The translations under genes were made by a program, and so were the position numbers. The notes below the pieces were generated by a model. It was not told the DNA's origin and did not search any database. It saw only the letters and a program-made list of their open reading frames with translations. Shown here in pieces: positions 15,842 through 24,826 of a stretch of 64,000 nucleotides of DNA (position 1 is its first letter; each line of letters starts with the position of its first letter). The stretch comes from Georgfuchsia toluolica. GTDB lineage: Bacteria; Pseudomonadota; Gammaproteobacteria; Burkholderiales; Rhodocyclaceae. The stretch spans positions 2,170,001 through 2,234,000 of the forward strand of contig NZ_CAJQUM010000001.1 in the NCBI RefSeq assembly GCF_907163265.1. Direction: 5' to 3'.

Positions 15842-17391
15842 ATCCCCCTCTGCATGGTGTCTTCCTTGAAGCCGAAGCCGGCATTGCCCTTGCGGTCGCC
15901 GGTAAATTCGAGCATCTCGATGGCCTGCTCGCGATGCGCGGCGGGAATCACGAAACGCTCATCGAACTTGGCCAGCGAAGTCAGGGCATAGACCCCGTCG
16001 GCGGCATCCACGCTGTAACCCACCTTGCCCAGTGCCGCCAGTGCCGCCTGCTCGGAAATATCGCCGACAGTCTTCCAGCGTCGGTAGATGCGGATCGCCA
16101 TCAGCTTCTTGAGGCGGTCCTTGACCTGCTCGAGATTGCCGGCGCTGAACATGTTGGCCAGATACTGAAGCGGAAAGCGGGCATCGTCGATGCCGCCGAA
16201 GAAGTCGGCGGTCGAAGTGTCGTAGAGCCAACTGTCCTCCCAGATCTTGGAGATGTCGTTGAGCTTGGCGTTTTGCGCGGTGTTATCCACCTGCTTGATG
16301 CTGGCCATCACCGGCAGCAGCGGCGGCACATAGAACAGCGAGGGCAGGGTGCGGTACTCCGGATGCAACGGCAAGGCCAGGCCCCATTCCTTGACGAACT
16401 TGTAGACCGGCGAGTTCTGTGCCGCGGCGATGGTCGAATCGGCGATGCCGTTGGCCTTGGCGGAGGCGATCACTTCCGGATCGAAGGGATCGAGCAGCAT
16501 TTCCAGATGCCGGTTGACCAGATCGCCTTCCGGCGCCGACGCCACCCGCTCGATGCGCTCGGCATCGTAGAGCAGGACACCGATGTAGCGGATGCGGCCG
16601 ACGCAGGTGTGCATGCAGGCCGGCGCCTGGCCGGATTCGATGCGCGGATAGCAGAGGATGCATTTCTCCGACTTGCCGGCATTCCAGTTGTAGTAGGTCT
16701 TCTTGTAGGGGCAGGCGGTGACGCACATGCGCCAGGCGCGGCAGACATTCTGGTTGATCAGCACCACGCCGTCCTCGCCGCGCTTGTAGATCGCGCCCGA
16801 GGGACAGGAGGCGACGCAGGCGGGATTCAGGCAGTGGTTGCAGACGCGCGGCAGGTAGAAGAAGGCCATCTTCTCCAACTGGAACATCGCCTCCTGCTCC
16901 GCCGGCGCCAGGCTGGCCAGGTTCGGGTCCTTGCGCGCGAAGTCGGGCGTGCCGGAGAGATCGTCGTCCCAGTTCGGCCCCATCTTGATGTCCATCGGTT
17001 TTCCGGTGATCAGCGATACCGGTCGGGCAACCGGCTGGCAGTCGTCCTCGGGCGACTCGATCAGATCGAGGTACTTGTACGTGAACGGTTCGAAGTAGTC
17101 GTCGATCACCGGCATGTTCGGATTGTGGAAGATGTTGAGCAAGCCCTTCTGCTTGCCGGCGCCTTTGAGTTGCAAGGAGCCGCCGACGCTCTCCCAGCCG
17201 CCCTTGTAAATGCCCTGGTCTTCCCACCTGGTCGGGAACCCGGTGCCCGGCTTGGTCTCCACGTTGTTCCAGTACATGTATTCGGCACCCTTGCGGTCGG
17301 TCCAGATGTTCTTGCAGGCGACCGAGCAGGTGTGGCAGCCGAGGCACTTGTCCAGGTGAAACACCATCGAAATCTGCGAACGGATATCCAT
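15838..17391 (-). CDS. narH: Respiratory nitrate reductase beta subunit (iron-sulfur)
   Basis: NarH carries three [4Fe-4S] and one [3Fe-4S] cluster that wire NarI to NarG. The 517-residue product has four Cys groups: CLGCHTCSVACKN (about residues 16-28), CNHCLNPACVASCP, CRAWRMCVTACP, in which Trp replaces one Cys as expected for the 3Fe cluster, and CILCYPRIESGQAPACMHTC. It starts MDIRSQISMVFHLDKC, 22 bases after narG, and overlaps narJ. Confidence 0.97.
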   Translation of the reverse strand: MDIRSQISMVFHLDKCLGCHTCSVACKNIWTDRKGAEYMYWNNVETKPGTGFPTRWEDQGIYKGGWESVGGSLQLKGAGKQKGLLNIFHNPNMPVIDDYFEPFTYKYLDLIESPEDDCQPVARPVSLITGKPMDIKMGPNWDDDLSGTPDFARKDPNLASLAPAEQEAMFQLEKMAFFYLPRVCNHCLNPACVASCPSGAIYKRGEDGVVLINQNVCRAWRMCVTACPYKKTYYNWNAGKSEKCILCYPRIESGQAPACMHTCVGRIRYIGVLLYDAERIERVASAPEGDLVNRHLEMLLDPFDPEVIASAKANGIADSTIAAAQNSPVYKFVKEWGLALPLHPEYRTLPSLFYVPPLLPVMASIKQVDNTAQNAKLNDISKIWEDSWLYDTSTADFFGGIDDARFPLQYLANMFSAGNLEQVKDRLKKLMAIRIYRRWKTVGDISEQAALAALGKVGYSVDAADGVYALTSLAKFDERFVIPAAHREQAIEMLEFTGDRKGNAGFGFKEDTMQRGM

Positions 17392-17412
17392 GTTTATCTC
17401 CTTGGCGCCGGC

Positions 17413-20400
17413 TCAGAATCGGACCTTGTCCATCTTGGTGATGGTCACGTGCGTGTCGCGGTTGCAGGCGACCGGCCCCCAGTAGTTGAAGTGATACGAG
17501 AACTGGGCGTAGCCACCGGCGAGCAGGTTGGGCTTGAGGTGCACGCGGGTGAAGCTGTTCAGGCCGCCGGCGCGTTTGTTGCCGCCGCGCACCTGCGACT
17601 TGGGTACGCCGATGGTGCGCTCGGTCGAGTGATAGACGATGCAGACGCCCTTCGGAATGCGCGAACTGACGATGGCGCGGCTGGCGAAGACGCCGTTGTC
17701 GTTGTGCACCTCGATCCAGTCGTTGTCCTTGATGTCCAGTTCCGCGGCATCCTGTTCGGAAACCCAGGTGGGGTAGCCGCCGCGCGACAAGGTCATCATG
17801 CGCAGGTTGTCGCCGTAGGTCGAGTGGATATGCCACTTGCCATGCGGAGTCAATACGTTCAACACCTTGGCCTTGCCGGCCTTCAGCGTCTCCTTCAGGT
17901 CGCCGAAGGCTTCCGGCTTGGGCGAAGGCTTGTAGGTGGGCAGATGCTCGCCGTAGGCGATGTACATGTCGTGGTCGAGGTAGAAGTGCTGGCGGCCGCT
18001 GAGGGTGCGGAAGGGCACCAGCTTCTCGATGTTGTAGGTGAATGCCGCATAGGCCCTGCCGTCGTTCATCAGGCCAGACCATAGCGGCGAAGAGTTGTAG
18101 CGGCGCGGTTGCGCCTGCAGGTCGCCATAGTTGATACGCACATCCTTGGCCCCTTCGGCGATATGCGTCAGTTCCAGGCCAGTTTTTTTCTCCATGTTGC
18201 GGTAGGCGCGCACCGCCAGCTCGCCGTTGGTCAGGGTGGACAGGTGCAGGATGGCGTTGCACACCGAGACGTCGTCCTTCAGCGATGGGTAGGTCCGGTC
18301 ATCTTGCTGCTCGGTGGCAAAGTGCCTGGAAGCCAGCATTTCGTCATACTGCTCGGCGCACATGTAGTGGTTGCCGTGACCGCCGAGGCCGGCGGTCCTG
18401 ACGTTCTCGCCGAGGCTGATGAACTTCTCGTAGAGCCTGGTGTAATCGCGCCGGATCACACCGAGCTTGTGCATGGTCTTGCCCGGAATGGCTTCGCAGT
18501 CGCCCTTGTACCAGTCCTGCAGGTGCGGCTGGGTGATCTCGTCGGCCGTGTCGTGCGATAGCGGCGCCATGGTGACGTCGACCTGCACTTCGGGCAGATA
18601 CTTCTTCGCCGCCTCGCTGGTCGCCCTGGCCAGATCGCGAAAGATGGCCCAGTCCGTTTTGGCTTCCCAGACCGGCGTGATCGCCGCCGAGAGCGGATGA
18701 ATGAAGGTGTGCAGGTCGGTGCTGTTGAGATCGGCCTTTTCGTACCAGGAAGCGGCTGGTAAAATGATGTCGGAATACAGCGCCGAGGAGTCCATGCGGA
18801 AGTTGAGATCGACCACCAAGTCCATCTTGCCGGTCGCCGCCATCTCGGGCCACTTGATCTCCCTTGGGCGTTCCCGCGAGTCCTTGGCAATGATGTTGTG
18901 ATGCGTGCCGAGATAGTGGTTGAGGCAGTATTCCATGCCCTTCATGCTGCCGCAGATGGCATTGCCGCGCCAGATGTACCACAGGCGAGGGTGATTCTCC
19001 GGCGCCTCCGGGTCGCCGACCGCGTACTCGAGCTTCCTGCTCTTGAGCTTTTCCAGCACGTGCTTCTTGATTCCGTCGTCGTCCCTGGCGCCTGCGGCGA
19101 TGGCTTCCTTGCCCAGTTCCAGCGGGTTCTGCTTGAACTGCGGGAAGAAGGGCATCCAGCCGTTGCGTACCGACATGAAGATCGAGTCGGCATTGTGCAT
19201 GTCGGTGAGCTTGTTCTTTGGCACGCTGTTGTAGTTGGCGAAGTGCCCGTCGTAGCGATACTGGCTGCTGTTGATGTAATGCCAGATCGGCGCCTGCTGC
19301 AGGCGATTGCCGGCCAGCCAGTCCTTGGCCAGGGCGATCGTCGCCCAGGAATCGGCCGGCGCCAGCTTTTCCTGGCCGACGTAGTGGTTGAGACCGCCGC
19401 CGTTCTTGCCGACGCAGCCGGAGAGCAGCAGCGCCATGGCGCCGGCGCGGTAGATCAGGTTGCCGTGGTACCACTGGTTGACGCCGGCGCCGATGATGAT
19501 CATGCACTTGCCTTCGGTGACCCTGGCGGTGTTGCCCCATTCGCGCGCGAACTGCAGGACGGTTTTGGCGTCGATGCCGGTGAAGATTTCCTGCCAGGCG
19601 GGTGTGTAGGCCGCATCCTTGTCGCTGTAGTCCGGCGGATAGTCGCCGGTCAGGCCGCGCCCGACGCCGTACTGGGCCATGATCAGGTCGTAGATGGTCG
19701 CCACCACCAGCCTACCCTCGGTACTGTCGAGGTGCTTTACCGGCACGCCACGCAGCGCCTTCTTGTCCAGCCCGAACTCGGTGAATTCGGTCTGCACCAC
19801 TTCGTCGTTCTGGCTGAGCAGGGTCAGCAGTGGCTCGAAGGCGGCATCGTCGATGCTGTTCTCATACTTCATGTTCCACTGGCCGCCCGCGCCGCCCTTG
19901 TCATACTTGTGGCCGATGGCGCCCTTGGGCACGACCAGCCTGCCGGTCCTGGCGTCGATATTGACGAACTTCCAGTCGCCGTTCTCGATGTCCTTGTACT
20001 GCGCCAGCTGGTTGGCGCGCAGCATGCGGCCGGGAATGTAGCGGTCGCCTTCCTTGTTGAGCACCACCAGCATCGGGCTGTCGGTGTAGCGTTTGGCGTA
20101 CTCGATGAAATACGGGGTCTGCTGTTCGTGGTGGAATTCCTTGAGCAGCACGTGGCCAACCGCCATCCAGAAGGCGCCGTCGCTACCGGCATGGAGCGGC
20201 ACCCACTGGTCGGCGAACTTGCTGATCATGGAAAAGTCGGGCGAGAAGACGACGGTCTTGGTGCCGTTGTGGCGCGACTCGGCGAAGAAATGGCAGTCCG
20301 GCGTGCGCGTCATGTTGAGGCAGGCGCCCATGTCGGCGATCATCTTGGCGTTGTACCAGTCGGCGCTTTCGCAGACGTCGGTCTGCTCGCCCCAGATTTC

Positions 20401-21036
20401 CGGCATGGCGTTGGGCAGATCGCAATACCAGTCGTAGAAGCTCAGATTGACGCCGCCGAACAGCTGGAGGAAGCGCGCTCCGGCCGCATAGCTGATCATC
20501 GACATGGCCGGGATCGGCGAGAAGCCGAAGACGCGGTCCGGGCCGTATTTCCTGGCGGTATAAATGTTGGCGACGGCCATGATTTCCATCACCTCGTCCC
20601 AGCTGGTACGGCGGAAGCCGCCCTTGCCGCGCGCGGTCTGGTAGGCCTGGCGCTTCTTCGGATCGCTTTGCAGCGCTTCCCACGCTTTCATCGGGTCGCC
20701 GGCTCGCTGCTTCTCGGAACGGTAGGCGTCGACCAGGGCGCCGCGGATCAGCGGGTACTTGATGCGCAGCGGGCTGTACAAATACCAGGAGAAGGAAATG
20801 CCGCGCTGGCAGCCGCGCGGTTCATAGGGCGGCAGCTTGTCCTCGAGCAGCGGGTAATCGAGCTGCTGCGTTTCCCAGACGACGATGCCTTCCTTGACGT
20901 GGATCTGCCAGGAACAGCCGCCCGTGCAATTGACGCCGTGGGTGCTGCGCACCACGCGATCATGCTGGAAGCGGTTGCGATAGAACTCTTCCCATTTGCG
21001 CGTATCCGGCGCGATGATGTCTTTGATCCAGCCCAT
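17413..21036 (-). CDS. narG: Respiratory nitrate reductase alpha subunit (molybdoenzyme)
   Basis: Catalytic subunit that reduces nitrate to nitrite on the cytoplasmic face using a bis-molybdopterin guanine dinucleotide cofactor. The 1207-residue length is typical. The FS0 [4Fe-4S] ligands are visible as H33, C37, C41 (HGVNCTGGCSW) and a Cys near residue 76 (RGCQRG). The WGEQTDVCESADWYN motif holds the Asp that ligates Mo. No twin-arginine signal is seen, consistent with the NarG (not NapA) class. AGGAG precedes the ATG by 6-8 bases. Long open frames on the opposite strand are codon-bias shadows. Confidence 0.98.
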   Translation of the reverse strand: MGWIKDIIAPDTRKWEEFYRNRFQHDRVVRSTHGVNCTGGCSWQIHVKEGIVVWETQQLDYPLLEDKLPPYEPRGCQRGISFSWYLYSPLRIKYPLIRGALVDAYRSEKQRAGDPMKAWEALQSDPKKRQAYQTARGKGGFRRTSWDEVMEIMAVANIYTARKYGPDRVFGFSPIPAMSMISYAAGARFLQLFGGVNLSFYDWYCDLPNAMPEIWGEQTDVCESADWYNAKMIADMGACLNMTRTPDCHFFAESRHNGTKTVVFSPDFSMISKFADQWVPLHAGSDGAFWMAVGHVLLKEFHHEQQTPYFIEYAKRYTDSPMLVVLNKEGDRYIPGRMLRANQLAQYKDIENGDWKFVNIDARTGRLVVPKGAIGHKYDKGGAGGQWNMKYENSIDDAAFEPLLTLLSQNDEVVQTEFTEFGLDKKALRGVPVKHLDSTEGRLVVATIYDLIMAQYGVGRGLTGDYPPDYSDKDAAYTPAWQEIFTGIDAKTVLQFAREWGNTARVTEGKCMIIIGAGVNQWYHGNLIYRAGAMALLLSGCVGKNGGGLNHYVGQEKLAPADSWATIALAKDWLAGNRLQQAPIWHYINSSQYRYDGHFANYNSVPKNKLTDMHNADSIFMSVRNGWMPFFPQFKQNPLELGKEAIAAGARDDDGIKKHVLEKLKSRKLEYAVGDPEAPENHPRLWYIWRGNAICGSMKGMEYCLNHYLGTHHNIIAKDSRERPREIKWPEMAATGKMDLVVDLNFRMDSSALYSDIILPAASWYEKADLNSTDLHTFIHPLSAAITPVWEAKTDWAIFRDLARATSEAAKKYLPEVQVDVTMAPLSHDTADEITQPHLQDWYKGDCEAIPGKTMHKLGVIRRDYTRLYEKFISLGENVRTAGLGGHGNHYMCAEQYDEMLASRHFATEQQDDRTYPSLKDDVSVCNAILHLSTLTNGELAVRAYRNMEKKTGLELTHIAEGAKDVRINYGDLQAQPRRYNSSPLWSGLMNDGRAYAAFTYNIEKLVPFRTLSGRQHFYLDHDMYIAYGEHLPTYKPSPKPEAFGDLKETLKAGKAKVLNVLTPHGKWHIHSTYGDNLRMMTLSRGGYPTWVSEQDAAELDIKDNDWIEVHNDNGVFASRAIVSSRIPKGVCIVYHSTERTIGVPKSQVRGGNKRAGGLNSFTRVHLKPNLLAGGYAQFSYHFNYWGPVACNRDTHVTITKMDKVRF

Positions 21037-21082
21037 GTGCGTCTCCTACGTAAATCCCTCGACTGTTGCGCAATTCGAGCAG

Positions 21083-21673
21083 TCATTCCGTCTTGATCTG
21101 CCGGTCGAACATCTCCTGGTTCAACGAGCGCCGCTTGCGTCCTTTCCCGATCAGGGAGAACAGCAACAACAGCATGATGACGCCGCCGATGCCGGCAAGC
21201 AGCATCTTGGTGCGGATATCGTTGGGTTGTTGCGTCGCGCGCTTGTCATAGACTTCTTGCAGGAAAGCCACCAGGGCATTGCCCTCTTCGGCCGTGATTT
21301 CGCGACCCTGGTAAGCTGCCTGCATGACCGGGAACGGCGACGGGGCGTCTTTGCGGGGCAAGGTTTCAATGATGCCTTCGGCACCAAAGCGCTCGAACGT
21401 CTCGGTCAGGTCCATGGCCAACGTACCGCCGCCGATGACCGCGTCATTGACAACATTGTGACAGGAATTGCAGGCAGGGCCGCCGGCACTAAAACGCCTG
21501 GCGCCGAGAAACAGGTCTTGTCCCTGGCGAACCATTCCATGTGCCGGTACCACAGCGGCGGCTGCCACGTTTGGTTCAGCGGTGTCCTGCGCCAACGCGC
21601 TGCACCCAGCAACCAGCAAAGCACCATAGATGAGACCATGGAGCAAGCCGCGCATGAATCGTCGATTGTTCAT
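21083..21673 (-). CDS. Membrane-anchored mono-heme cytochrome c at head of nar operon
   Basis: A 196-residue exported protein with one heme site, CNSCH, about one third of the way in and a C-terminal hydrophobic segment (MLLAGIGGVIMLLLLFSLI) followed by positive charges, giving a periplasmic heme domain anchored in the inner membrane. The N-terminus is a signal sequence; LLVAGC resembles a lipobox, so it may also be lipidated. I chose the ATG at 21671-21673 (AAGG 8 bases upstream) over an upstream one 14 codons earlier. It is first in the operon, 46 bp before narG, recalling NarC of other bacteria. It could feed or drain electrons at NarI. Confidence 0.85.
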   Translation of the reverse strand: MNNRRFMRGLLHGLIYGALLVAGCSALAQDTAEPNVAAAAVVPAHGMVRQGQDLFLGARRFSAGGPACNSCHNVVNDAVIGGGTLAMDLTETFERFGAEGIIETLPRKDAPSPFPVMQAAYQGREITAEEGNALVAFLQEVYDKRATQQPNDIRTKMLLAGIGGVIMLLLLFSLIGKGRKRRSLNQEMFDRQIKTE

Positions 21674-21807
21674 GGGAATGACCTTTCGCCAAGCGGCAAC
21701 AAATGAAACAAACATGCAACAGGCAAGTGCACACGCGGCATGGCGCCGACAGCGGTTTCATGCTTATCCGCCCAAAACTGCACTACATGCCGCGCTAAAC
21801 AACAGGT

Positions 21808-21857
21808 CTGTGAGAATGTACCCAAAATGCAGCGCAACAAGAAATGATTAAAATCAA
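21808..21857 (-). promoter_or_regulatory. FNR-type class II promoter of the nar operon
   Basis: ATGAT-TAAA-ATCAA (21844-21857) matches the FNR box TTGAT-N4-ATCAA at 9 of 10 defined positions. Reading toward the cytochrome gene, TACATT (21820-21815) is a good -10. A start near 21808 places the box centre about 42 bases upstream, the classic class II FNR position. A leader of about 135 bases precedes the cytochrome ATG. Confidence 0.75.
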
Positions 21858-21884
21858 GCTTCTACTGATTACTCATTAGGCACC

Positions 21885-22105
21885 GCAGCATGGTGAAGCG
21901 GCGAGGCGATGAGACGGGATGCTCCTCAACACCGATCCGGGAACGATGAACTGGTGTGGCATTGCACACAAAGAGCGACTTATGAACCAGGGTTTCGTCG
22001 CCTCCGTGCAAGCGGGAACCATGCGCCCGTGAGGGCACGCAAACAGCACAGCGGAGGTCCGTGTCGGGGCAAGCCATGACCGCGAAACTCAAAGTAACTG
22101 CGTCG
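21885..22105. other. Structured non-coding stretch (possible group II intron remnant)
   Basis: GC-rich DNA with several local hairpins, including GTGTG/CACAC (around 21954-21970) and GCCC-GTGA-GGGC with a GNRA loop (around 22025-22038). The phrase GCACGCAAACAGCACAGCGG followed by GTCCGTGTCGGGGCAAGC resembles, from memory, the region preceding intron-encoded proteins of group II introns. No ltrA-like gene is present. Confidence 0.3.
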
Positions 22106-22567
22106 CTGCGAGGCGGAGTGGAGAGCAGGCTTTTTTCATTTTGCCGTGACTTTCGCCATACTCAATAAAGAGTTGTGAAAACGTCATTTCAGCCTTAAGC
22201 GCTCGTTTGATTCCGGCAGTCGTTCCGACGGCACTGAATAAACCGGCCCATGAGCAAAGAGATGTTAAAAATCGTGAAATTCATCCTGTGTCATGAGAAC
22301 TGCTGTATGAACCGATATAATGATCTATTAATAATAATAAACGTCACTTCCTCTGATTAGCCAGCTCTTTCCGAAGAAGATGCGTCTGAACACCATCATT
22401 TCACAGTGGCATCGTTTTCACCACACACTACCTTAACTGCCAGACCCGGAAAATGCCTCAGCTTCAAAATACCTCACGAGGCATTCATGATGCCGCCACA
22501 TTTGCGGCATAACACCGTGCACTTCGGACTTGAATCTCCTCCCTTAAAAATTCTACAAGGAATTGAC
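22106..22567. other. Leader region of the lipoprotein gene
   Basis: No credible gene. AT-rich parts around 22180-22340 may hold the promoter of the lipoprotein gene at 22568, but no site is convincing enough to name. An in-frame open stretch from 22406 is not used because its start lacks a ribosome site. Confidence 0.4.
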
Positions 22568-24457
22568 ATGTTATCTTGCAACTTCAAGAAACTCGCATTG
22601 GCTGGCGCAATTGCTGGTATCTTATTAGCTGGTTGCGGTAGTGGTGGTGGTGGTGCCGCAACTCCTGCTGCCTCGACGACTCTCTCCGGCACGGTGGCTG
22701 GCGGGGCAGCCGTCATCGGCACCGTTCTTATCACCGACAGCAAAGGCGCAACCAAAGGCGCAACCATAGAAGCAAATGGCCACTACTCGATCGACGTCAG
22801 TGGCATGACCGGCCCCTTCGTGCTGAAGGCGGCAGGTACGGTGGGCAATACCAGCGTTACCTACTACTCCGCAGCAACGACGGCCGACGTGGGCGGTACC
22901 GTCAACGTCACGCCATTTACTGACCTGATGGTGTCGAACATTGCCGCCCAAATGGCTGAGACATATTTCAGCGACCCAGCCAATATTGCCAAGATTGGCG
23001 ACCTGATAACAGCAGACAAACTGGCTGCGGCCCAAAGCGCACTTCATGCCAAGCTGGAGCCGGTACTGACGACCATGGGCATCAGCGACAGTATCGACCT
23101 GCTGCGTACCTCGTTCGCGGCCGATCACTCCGGTATGGATGCGGTTCTTGACCTGGTCAAGGTCGAGACAGATACGGCAACGAATATTGTTACACTCAAA
23201 AATGCCCTGACCCAAGCCGTTATCGCCACAGACAATGCCGCCACATCAACGGATGATGCGACCCCGGTAGACAGCACCAAGTTGTCGGGCATGAACGCTG
23301 AGGGAGTGACCGATTTGCAGGCAGTAATTGCAAAACTCGATGGTTTCGCGGCCTTGTTTGCCACCAGCCTTCCCAGCATGACGACGTTGCAGAACAGCGG
23401 CGTTTTCGACACCTCCAGCAACTTCATGATGGATGGCCAGACGTTTGCCCAGTTTGCCAGCGAATTGTCTACAGATCCGGATGCAATCGGCTTGAAATTC
23501 AGCAATGTGGCTATCACGCTTGACCCTGGGAGCATCACCGGCACCCTGACGGCAGACATCACCTCCAACAATCCAGCCACGTTCACCGAAAAAATTCAAT
23601 TGAAGATGGCCAAGGTCAATGGTCTTTGGCTAGTACAAGGCGATGGACGGATTGCGGATGTTTCGATCACTGCCCAGGCGCAGCGCGATGAATGGACTAG
23701 CATGAATACTATGGGGGGAGGAACAACACAGGGTTCATCCATGACAAATGGGCTGTGGATGAATATTGATCCCCACTCCTACAACACCAACAACCCAGGC
23801 GCATTAGCTGTCAAGGCAGTGGTCACCGGGCCAGGTCTGCCTGCGGGTGGTGTGACCATGGTGCAGGACATTCAAAATACCTGGTTCGATGTGGAGCTGC
23901 CGAACTATAACAACAACGTGATCCCCGAATGCGGGTCAACCGTTAATGGTACTCAAGGGCCGTTTGTCGCGAATACCCAGTGCGTCATCATTGCCCAGGC
24001 GCTGGACAATAGCGTATATACCGCCATCCTGAAAGACAGCAACGGCAACAGTCTCAATGGTTCAGGCTACACGCTGACTTTGCCAAAACAGCCCTACATA
24101 ACCAGCACGCTTTCAGCGGCGGCGTTCCCGAGCATCACGGCCATCACGATTGACGGAGTAGACATCACCCCAAGCATGATGCAAAACGCGGTGGCGGCCG
24201 GCGGCAAGTCGGCCAATGTCACTTGGACTATGCCGACAGGGCTTATGTCCGAGCATCTGGATCTCTGGGCAAATACGACAACAGGTGCATCCTACATTCA
24301 CGTTGAGAAGGACCTGTTGTCCACAGCCACCAGTGCCTTGATGGGTTTGGGAACCGCGTTGACCACCGGAACGGTAACCAATGCAGGGATCTGGCTCAGT
24401 GGTGTTGACGCCTATGGCCGCAGACTGGCGGTTAGCAAATCGGTGTCGACCCAATAA
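22568..24457 (+). CDS. Large secreted lipoprotein of unknown function
   Basis: A 629-residue lipoprotein: MLSCNFKKLALAGAIAGILL then LAGC, where the lipid-carrying Cys is followed by a Gly/Ser/Ala linker (GSGGGG). The Ser after Cys+1 argues for outer-membrane sorting. The next part, LSGTVAGGAAVIGTVLITDSKG to VLKAAG, resembles a carboxypeptidase-regulatory or Ig-like beta sandwich. The middle is helical, the C-terminal third strand-rich with no catalytic motif I recognise. ATG 22568 has AAGGAAT upstream. Base composition is lower in GC than flanking housekeeping genes. It stands alone and may be a surface or adhesion protein. Confidence 0.8.
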   Translation: MLSCNFKKLALAGAIAGILLAGCGSGGGGAATPAASTTLSGTVAGGAAVIGTVLITDSKGATKGATIEANGHYSIDVSGMTGPFVLKAAGTVGNTSVTYYSAATTADVGGTVNVTPFTDLMVSNIAAQMAETYFSDPANIAKIGDLITADKLAAAQSALHAKLEPVLTTMGISDSIDLLRTSFAADHSGMDAVLDLVKVETDTATNIVTLKNALTQAVIATDNAATSTDDATPVDSTKLSGMNAEGVTDLQAVIAKLDGFAALFATSLPSMTTLQNSGVFDTSSNFMMDGQTFAQFASELSTDPDAIGLKFSNVAITLDPGSITGTLTADITSNNPATFTEKIQLKMAKVNGLWLVQGDGRIADVSITAQAQRDEWTSMNTMGGGTTQGSSMTNGLWMNIDPHSYNTNNPGALAVKAVVTGPGLPAGGVTMVQDIQNTWFDVELPNYNNNVIPECGSTVNGTQGPFVANTQCVIIAQALDNSVYTAILKDSNGNSLNGSGYTLTLPKQPYITSTLSAAAFPSITAITIDGVDITPSMMQNAVAAGGKSANVTWTMPTGLMSEHLDLWANTTTGASYIHVEKDLLSTATSALMGLGTALTTGTVTNAGIWLSGVDAYGRRLAVSKSVSTQ

Positions 24458-24485
24458 CAGCCGCTGCAATTTGACAGGTCACGCG

Positions 24486-24512
24486 CCCCGGAATACCTCA
24501 ACACTTCCGGGG
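24486..24512. terminator. Hairpin after the lipoprotein gene
   Basis: CCCCGGAA and TTCCGGGG form perfect 8-bp arms around an 11-base loop, 28 bases after the stop. There is no T-run, so termination efficiency is uncertain. Confidence 0.4.
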
Positions 24513-24579
24513 CAGCAAATAATTCAGAGGGTATCCTCGGCTGTTCCAGGAGACTCACCAAGGATTGGCCCTTGTACCG

Positions 24580-24664
24580 TTTCTTGTACTTAGCCCAGCC
24601 ACCGAGGTTGGGTTTTTTTGCATTTTGGGACCACTTCAGGTGATCGCAATTGTGAAAGTCCGGT
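24580..24664 (+). repeat. Imperfect dispersed repeat with terminator, copy B
   Basis: Counterpart of 11659-11740. It contains CCCAGCC/GGTTGGG arms followed by seven T, a good rho-independent terminator, and the GATCGCAATTGTGAAAGTCC tail. It is preceded at the same spacing (19 versus 17 bases) by CACCA (24556-24560), possibly an eroded tRNA 3' end. Confidence 0.7.
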
Positions 24665-24826
24665 GGTCGACAGTTCGTTCAGGTTCGCTTTACTATGTTG
24701 TTTCGCTCGACGCACTGCCTCTCTCGCACGGGGCTTCCATGCAATATTTATCCTATACGTCATCCCCTTTTAGCTGGCTATAAATCACACCAGCACACTC
24801 TGGGACTAAACAACCAGGGCCCCTAT

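Noticed and set aside
16283-18262. 659-codon minus-strand frame across the narH/narG junction
   Set aside because: Out of frame with two conserved enzymes; composition is that of a shifted reading of narG/narH.
15475-21096. Very long open frames on the plus strand opposite narGHI (869 and 732 codons)
   Set aside because: They mirror the codon bias of the GC-rich minus-strand nar genes and have no family resemblance or ribosome sites.
21862-22092. 76-codon minus-strand frame in the structured block
   Set aside because: The DNA is better explained by RNA-like hairpins; no start signal or homologous family recognised.
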